Source of the DNA: Streptomyces sp. NBC_01669
GTDB taxonomy: Bacteria; Actinomycetota; Actinomycetes; Streptomycetales; Streptomycetaceae
DNA: 64,000 bases
Assembly: GCF_026339735.1 (NCBI RefSeq)
Contig: NZ_JAPEQG010000001.1
Span: 3,596,001 to 3,660,000, forward strand
Direction of reading: 5' to 3'
Part shown: piece after piece, positions 60,007 through 64,000 of the stretch
Numbering within the stretch: position 1 is the first letter of the stretch
Layout of the letters: every line of letters begins with the position of its first letter
The notes under the pieces: generated by a model
Seen by the model: the letters and a program-made list of their open reading frames with translations, nothing else
Told to the model about the DNA's origin: nothing
The model's database searches: none
Program-made: the position numbers and the translations under genes

Positions 60007-60423
60007 ATGGCTGCGGTGCGTGAAGCACTTCCGGAGGGCCGCTACGGGCGCTCCGCGGACGAGCGCGCGGACCGCAAGCTCAAGATCATCGGCTCGGTGC
60101 TGGGCGTCGCGCTGCTCGGCGTGGTCGGCTGGATCGGTTACGACTACGTGGCAGGCCAGGGCATCAGCGCCGAGGTGATCAAGTTCAGGATCGCTTCGGA
60201 CGACCGGGTCGACATCCACCTCGAGGTGCGCAAGGACCGGGACGCGAAGGGGTACTGCACGCTCCGCTCCCAGCAGGTGGACGGCAGCGACGTGGCACGG
60301 AAGGACATCCGCTTCGACGACCGTTCCGCCCGGATCGACCGGATCGTCTCGTTGCGCACGACCTCCCGGGCGACCAGCGTCGAGCTGCTGGGCTGCACGG
60401 TTGACGGCGGGTCGTCGAACTGA
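60007..60423 (+). CDS. DUF4307 membrane protein
   Basis: A 138-residue protein with N-terminal cytoplasmic LPEGRYGRSADERADRKLKI, one transmembrane helix (IIGSVLGVALLGVVGWIGYD) and an extracytoplasmic beta domain with two Cys (GYCTLRSQ and LLGCTVDGG). The DUF4307 signature RYG is present. It is divergent from mca, and such pairs are conserved in actinobacteria. Function is unknown. Confidence 0.88.
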   Translation: MAAVREALPEGRYGRSADERADRKLKIIGSVLGVALLGVVGWIGYDYVAGQGISAEVIKFRIASDDRVDIHLEVRKDRDAKGYCTLRSQQVDGSDVARKDIRFDDRSARIDRIVSLRTTSRATSVELLGCTVDGGSSN

Positions 60424-60626
60424 CCGGAACGGACCTGCTCTGACCTGCGATTATCGCCGCTGACCTGCGTTGATGCGGTCATAGCGGTTTACCTTCTCCC
60501 CCTTTTCCTGGGGAATTGTTAGGCTCGTGGTTTCGCCCACCCGTGGAGGCACATGCTTCTGGGTAGGGCGATGCTTTGTATTCCCAGTACCGACGCTTGA
60601 ATATCCAGTACCGACTAGGAGCACCT

Positions 60627-61124
60627 GTGACCCAGACCAGCGAAAACGTCACCTGGCTCACGCAGGAGGCGTACAACCAGCTCAAGGCCGAGCTGGAGTA
60701 CCTGTCTGGTCCCGCGCGCACGGAGATCGCCGTCAAGATCGCGGCGGCCCGTGAGGAGGGTGACCTCCGGGAGAACGGCGGGTACCACGCGGCCAAGGAG
60801 GAGCAGGGCAAGATGGAGTTGCGGGTGCGCCAGCTCACCCAGCTCCTGGAGCATGCGAAGGTCGGCGAGGCCCCCGCCGACGACGGCGTGGTCGAGCCCG
60901 GCATGGTCGTCACCATCGCGTTCGACGGTGACCCCGACGACACCATGACGTTCCTGCTCGCCTCCCGCGAGTACGCGAGCGCGGACATCGAGACGTACTC
61001 TCCGCAGTCTCCGCTCGGTACCGGCGTGAACGGCAAGAAGATGGGCGAGGACGCCGAGTACGAGCTGCCGAACGGCAAGCGGGCCTCGGTGAAGATCCTC
61101 GCGGCGAAGCCCTACTCGGGCTGA
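60627..61124 (+). CDS. greA: Transcription elongation factor GreA
   Basis: A 165-residue Gre factor from GTG 60627 (TAGGAG ribosome site). The N-terminal coiled coil has the tip motif REEGDLRENGGYHAAKEEQG, with the acidic residues that enter the polymerase channel. The C-terminal domain has YSPQSPLGTGVNGKKMGEDA and ELPNGKRASVKILA. It rescues stalled RNA polymerase by stimulating transcript cleavage. Confidence 0.96.
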   Translation: MTQTSENVTWLTQEAYNQLKAELEYLSGPARTEIAVKIAAAREEGDLRENGGYHAAKEEQGKMELRVRQLTQLLEHAKVGEAPADDGVVEPGMVVTIAFDGDPDDTMTFLLASREYASADIETYSPQSPLGTGVNGKKMGEDAEYELPNGKRASVKILAAKPYSG

Positions 61125-61145
61125 GCCGGCCACCGGACACGGCAG

Positions 61146-61191
61146 AACACCAGGAAGCCCCGGCCGCCGACGGCCGGGGCTTCCTGGTGTT
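61146..61191. terminator. Strong bidirectional terminator
   Basis: A perfect 20-bp stem (61146-61165 with 61172-61191, 6-nt loop) with AACACC/GGTGTT ends lies between greA and the convergent ABC transporter. Confidence 0.92.
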
Positions 61192-61193
61192 CC

Positions 61194-62045
61194 TCAGGCG
61201 GTCGAGCGGTACTTGCGGACCGCGAGGGTCCGGAAGACCACGATGATCAGCACGGACCAGATCAGCGAGGCCCAGACGGCATGCTGCATCGGCCAGGCGT
61301 CGGACGGGGAGACGCCCGGGTTCCCGAAGAGCTCGCGGCAGGCCTGGACGGTCGCGCTGAACGGGTTCCATTCGGCGACCGGCTGGAGCCAGCTCGCCAT
61401 GTTCTCGGTGGGCACGAAGGCGTTCGAGATGAACGTGACCGGGAAGAGCCAGATGAGACCGCCCGACGTGGCCGCCTCGGGGGTGCGGACCGACAGACCG
61501 ATCAGCGCCCCGATCCAGGAGAAGGCGTATCCCAGCAGGAGCAGCAGCGCGAAGCCGCCGAGCACCTTGCCGACGTTCTCATCGGTGCGCCAGCCGACCA
61601 GCAGGGCGACGACCGCGAGAACGACCAGGGTGAGCGTCGTCTGGACGAGGTCGGCGAGCGTACGGCCGGTGAGGACCGCGCCGCGCGCCATCGGCAGCGA
61701 GCGGAACCGGTCGATGAGGCCCTTGTGCATGTCGTCCGCGATGCCCGCACCGGCGCCCGCGGTGGCGAAGGTCACGGTCTGCGCGAAGATGCCCGCCATC
61801 AGGAAGTTGCGGTAGTCGCTGGGGCTGGTGGAACCGCCGATCATCATGGAGCCGCCGAAGACGTAGCTGAACAGCACCACGAACATGATCGGCTGGATCA
61901 GCCCGAAGATCACCATCTCCGGGATCCGGGTCATCCGGATCAGATTCCGCTTGGCGACGACGAGGGAGTCGCGGACCGACCCGCCGATGCCGCCGCCCGC
62001 CCTGGGGGCTGCCGCGAGGTGCGGCGTGTCCGTCGTGGCAGTCAC
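61194..62045 (-). CDS. ABC-2 type drug-export permease (DrrB-like)
   Basis: A 283-residue permease from GTG 62045, overlapping the ATPase stop (GTGA). It has six hydrophobic segments and ABC-2 marks IPEMVIFGLIQPIMFVVLFS, GIADDMHKGLIDRFRSLPMA and ISNAFVPTENMASWLQPVAE, all typical of DrrB/NodJ. It would pair with the ATPase to export a hydrophobic compound. Substrate unknown. Confidence 0.93.
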   Translation of the reverse strand: MTATTDTPHLAAAPRAGGGIGGSVRDSLVVAKRNLIRMTRIPEMVIFGLIQPIMFVVLFSYVFGGSMMIGGSTSPSDYRNFLMAGIFAQTVTFATAGAGAGIADDMHKGLIDRFRSLPMARGAVLTGRTLADLVQTTLTLVVLAVVALLVGWRTDENVGKVLGGFALLLLLGYAFSWIGALIGLSVRTPEAATSGGLIWLFPVTFISNAFVPTENMASWLQPVAEWNPFSATVQACRELFGNPGVSPSDAWPMQHAVWASLIWSVLIIVVFRTLAVRKYRSTA

Positions 62046-63064
62046 TTGCTGACCTCCTGTCCGGCCTTCCTGCCGGTCTGCGCGCCGGGACCCGGGACCG
62101 TCCCGTTCTCGTCGGTCTCCGGCGCCTCGGCGACATGGCCGGTGAGCGAGAGGAACACGTCGTCGAGGGTCGGGCGGCGCAGTCCGATGTCGTCGATCTC
62201 GACCCCGCGGGTGTCGAGATCACGGATGATCTCGGCGAGCAGCTTGGCGCCGCCGAAGACCGGGACCGTCAGTTTGCGGGTGTGCTGGGCGACGGTGACC
62301 TCGCCCTTGCCGAGGTTGGTGAGGACGGCGCGGGCCGGATCGATCTGGTCGGGATGGTGGACCACGACCTCGACGCGCTCGCCGCCGGTCCTGGCCTTCA
62401 GTTCGTCGGAGGTGCCGCGGGCGATGACGAGGCCGTGGTCGATGACACAGATGTTGTGCGCCAGATGGTCGGCCTCCTCCAGATACTGCGTGGTCAGCAG
62501 CAGCGTGGTGCCGCCTGCGACGAGCTCCTCGATGACCTCCCACAGCTGCTGCCGGTTGCGCGGGTCGAGTCCGGTCGTCGGCTCGTCCATGAACATCACC
62601 GGCGGGGAGACGACGAGCGCCGCCGCCAGGTCGAGGCGGCGGCGCATACCGCCGGAGTACGTCTTCGCGGGGCGGTCGGCCGCGTCCGCGAGGTTGAACC
62701 GCTCCAGCAGCTGCACCGCGCGGGCCTTCGCGTCGCGACTGCTCATCTGGTAGAGCTGACCGACCATCTGCAGGTTCTCGCGGCCGGTCAGATACTCGTC
62801 GACCGCGGCGAACTGGCCGGAGAGGCCGATCGAGCGGCGTACCTCGTTGGGTTTCTTCAGCACGTCGATGCCTGCCACGACGGCCCGGCCGCTGTCGGGT
62901 TTGAGCAGCGTCGTGAGGACACGCACGGCAGTCGTCTTGCCTGCGCCGTTGGGACCGAGGAGGCCCAGGACCGTGCCCTCCGGCACGTCGAGATCAACAC
63001 CGCCGAGTGCTCGTACATCGCCGAAGGTCTTCACCAGACCTTCGGCGTAGATGGCGCCTGGCAT
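62042..63064 (-). CDS. ABC transporter ATP-binding protein (DrrA-like)
   Basis: A 340-residue ATPase. Walker A LLGPNGAGKTTAVRVLTTLL, signature YSGGMRRRLDLAAALVVSPP, Walker B VMFMDEPTTGLDPRNRQQLW, H-loop LLLTTQYLEEADHLA. The C-terminal domain with RRPTLDDVFLSLTG is the DrrA-type extension. Coupled to the permease gene. Confidence 0.95.
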   Translation of the reverse strand: MPGAIYAEGLVKTFGDVRALGGVDLDVPEGTVLGLLGPNGAGKTTAVRVLTTLLKPDSGRAVVAGIDVLKKPNEVRRSIGLSGQFAAVDEYLTGRENLQMVGQLYQMSSRDAKARAVQLLERFNLADAADRPAKTYSGGMRRRLDLAAALVVSPPVMFMDEPTTGLDPRNRQQLWEVIEELVAGGTTLLLTTQYLEEADHLAHNICVIDHGLVIARGTSDELKARTGGERVEVVVHHPDQIDPARAVLTNLGKGEVTVAQHTRKLTVPVFGGAKLLAEIIRDLDTRGVEIDDIGLRRPTLDDVFLSLTGHVAEAPETDENGTVPGPGAQTGRKAGQEVSK

Positions 63065-63157
63065 ACGGGATTCCCCCAGAGCGTTTGTAGACTTCCTCGA
63101 CAGATCCTAGGTTTGCGCGCCTCTCCCCGCCCGGGGAACGCCCAATCCGACGGCGTG

Positions 63158-64000
63158 TCAGTCCGTCACCAGGTAGCCCGCACCACGCAGCTCCGCGGTG
63201 ACCTCCTCGCAGTGCTCGGGACCCTTGGTCTCCAGATGCAGGTCGACCTCCGCCTCGGTGAGTCCGAGCCGCGGATCGGTCCGCACATGGCCGATGTCGA
63301 GGATGTTCGCGTCGGCGACGGTCAGCACGGAGAGCAGCGTGGCCAGTGCCCCCGGGCGGTCCGTGAGCCGGACCCGCAGGCTGAGATAGCGGCCGGCGGT
63401 CGCCATGCCGTGGGTGAGGATGCGCTGCATCAGCAGCGGGTCGACATTGCCGCCCGACAGCAGGGCGACAACCGGTCCGCGGAACGACTCCGGGTCGCTC
63501 AGCAGCGCCGCCACCGGGCTCGCCCCCGCCGGTTCGACGACCAGCTTCGCCCGCTCCAGGCAGAGCAGCAGCGCGCTGGAGAGTTCGGCCTCGGAGACCG
63601 TGCGGACCTCGTCGACCAGCTCCCGGACGAGCTCGAACGGTACGTCGCCGGGGCGCCCCACCTTGATGCCGTCCGCCATCGTCTGGAGCGAGCCGATCGC
63701 CACCGGATGGCCGGCGGCGAGCGACGGCGGGTAGCAGGCGGCGCCCGCCGCCTGGACTCCGACGATCCGCACGTCCGGCCGGATCGCCTTCACGGCCACG
63801 GCGATGCCCGCGGCGAGTCCGCCGCCGCCGATCCCGACGACGATGGTGCGGACCTCCGGGCACTGTTCGAGGATCTCCAGGCCCACGGTGCCCTGCCCGG
63901 CGATGATGTCCGGGTGGTCGAAGGGGTGGATGAAGACCGCGCCGGTCTCCTGGGCGTACTCCTCGGCGGCGGCGAGGGTCTCGTCGACGACGTGGCCGTG
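63158..64000 (-). CDS. ilvA: Threonine ammonia-lyase (partial; runs off right edge)
   Basis: The last 280 codons of a PLP fold-type II threonine dehydratase; the frame is open to base 64000. Visible marks: FIHPFDHPDIIAGQGTVGLE, the PLP phosphate-binding loop VVGIGGGGLAAGIAVAVKAI, VEPAGASPVAALLSDPES, LSGGNVDPLLMQRILTHGMA, and a C-terminal ACT-like domain (VRLTDRPGALATLLSVLTVA). The N-terminal part with the PLP Lys lies outside the window. It could be the biosynthetic (isoleucine) or catabolic form; the ACT domain length favours the short catabolic-type enzyme. Confidence 0.93.
   Translation of the reverse strand, partial: HGHVVDETLAAAEEYAQETGAVFIHPFDHPDIIAGQGTVGLEILEQCPEVRTIVVGIGGGGLAAGIAVAVKAIRPDVRIVGVQAAGAACYPPSLAAGHPVAIGSLQTMADGIKVGRPGDVPFELVRELVDEVRTVSEAELSSALLLCLERAKLVVEPAGASPVAALLSDPESFRGPVVALLSGGNVDPLLMQRILTHGMATAGRYLSLRVRLTDRPGALATLLSVLTVADANILDIGHVRTDPRLGLTEAEVDLHLETKGPEHCEEVTAELRGAGYLVTD

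Noticed and set aside
1..64000. CRISPR arrays, tRNA or rRNA genes
   Set aside because: No regularly spaced short repeats and no recognisable tRNA or rRNA sequence were seen on reading; the only tandem repeats are coding (collagen domain, MFS loop).

Overview
The window is a high-GC chromosomal segment with strongly G/C-biased third codon positions, GTG and TTG starts, and many translationally coupled gene pairs. The gene content (mycothiol S-conjugate amidase, XRE/DUF397-type regulator pair, MarR-controlled pca operon, GTP-type PEP carboxykinase, DUF4307, many small secreted proteins) points to Streptomyces or a very close actinobacterial relative. I recognised no rRNA, tRNA or CRISPR array.

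Layout. 1-1.9 kb: a degenerate RsbW-like ATPase divergent from an XRE regulator and its DUF397-like partner. 2-13 kb: one long minus-strand Tad/Flp pilus locus (cpaB, cpaE, two tadE, tadA, tadB, tadC, a dedicated histidine kinase and LuxR-type response regulator, Flp pilin, TadG-like protein, a lipoprotein and an OmpA-like protein), without a prepilin peptidase. 13.2-16.6 kb: a zinc-ribbon protein, a TnpB-type element, and a GH18 chitinase remnant that has lost its catalytic core. 16.9-22.5 kb: a D-amino-acid/keto-sugar cluster (RidA, IclR, PfkB kinase; divergent PLP deaminase and D-aminoacylase) around a perfect inverted-repeat operator. 22.5-29.9 kb: housekeeping and accessory genes, including one apparently frameshifted small gene. 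30-35 kb: the most novel-looking locus, with a GT2 glycosyltransferase, a DUF2079 membrane protein and a secreted cyclophilin facing a secreted collagen-like protein of 45 G-X-Y triplets. 35.2-39.7 kb: a coupled operon of solute-binding protein, TelA-family protein, solute-binding/VWA fusion and membrane protein. 40-46 kb: pckG, hemolysin III family, TetR, and a DUF255 (YyaL-type) gene broken by a 20-bp AT-rich insertion inside its Cys-His-x-Cys-His motif. 46-55 kb: IclR regulator, truncated MFS gene, and a complete protocatechuate (pcaIJFHGBL) operon with its divergent PcaV-type repressor; an 18-bp direct repeat flanks this block. 55-64 kb: a STAND/NB-ARC-TPR protein, then a core block (small membrane protein, mca, DUF4307, greA, drug-type ABC transporter, threonine ammonia-lyase running off the right edge).

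How genes work together. The tad genes encode a complete inner-membrane pilus motor plus pilins and an embedded two-component pair. The pca operon takes protocatechuate to succinyl-CoA plus acetyl-CoA, and a perfect palindrome in the pcaI-pcaV gap is the likely PcaV site. In the collagen-like locus, threonine-rich GPT/GAT triplets are plausible glycosylation sites for the neighbouring transferases, and the exported prolyl isomerase could help fold the triple helix; this link is inferred from gene order and chemistry only. Several loci carry decay signatures (GH18 remnant, MFS half-gene, DUF255 insertion, frameshifted small gene, Ig-like fragment).
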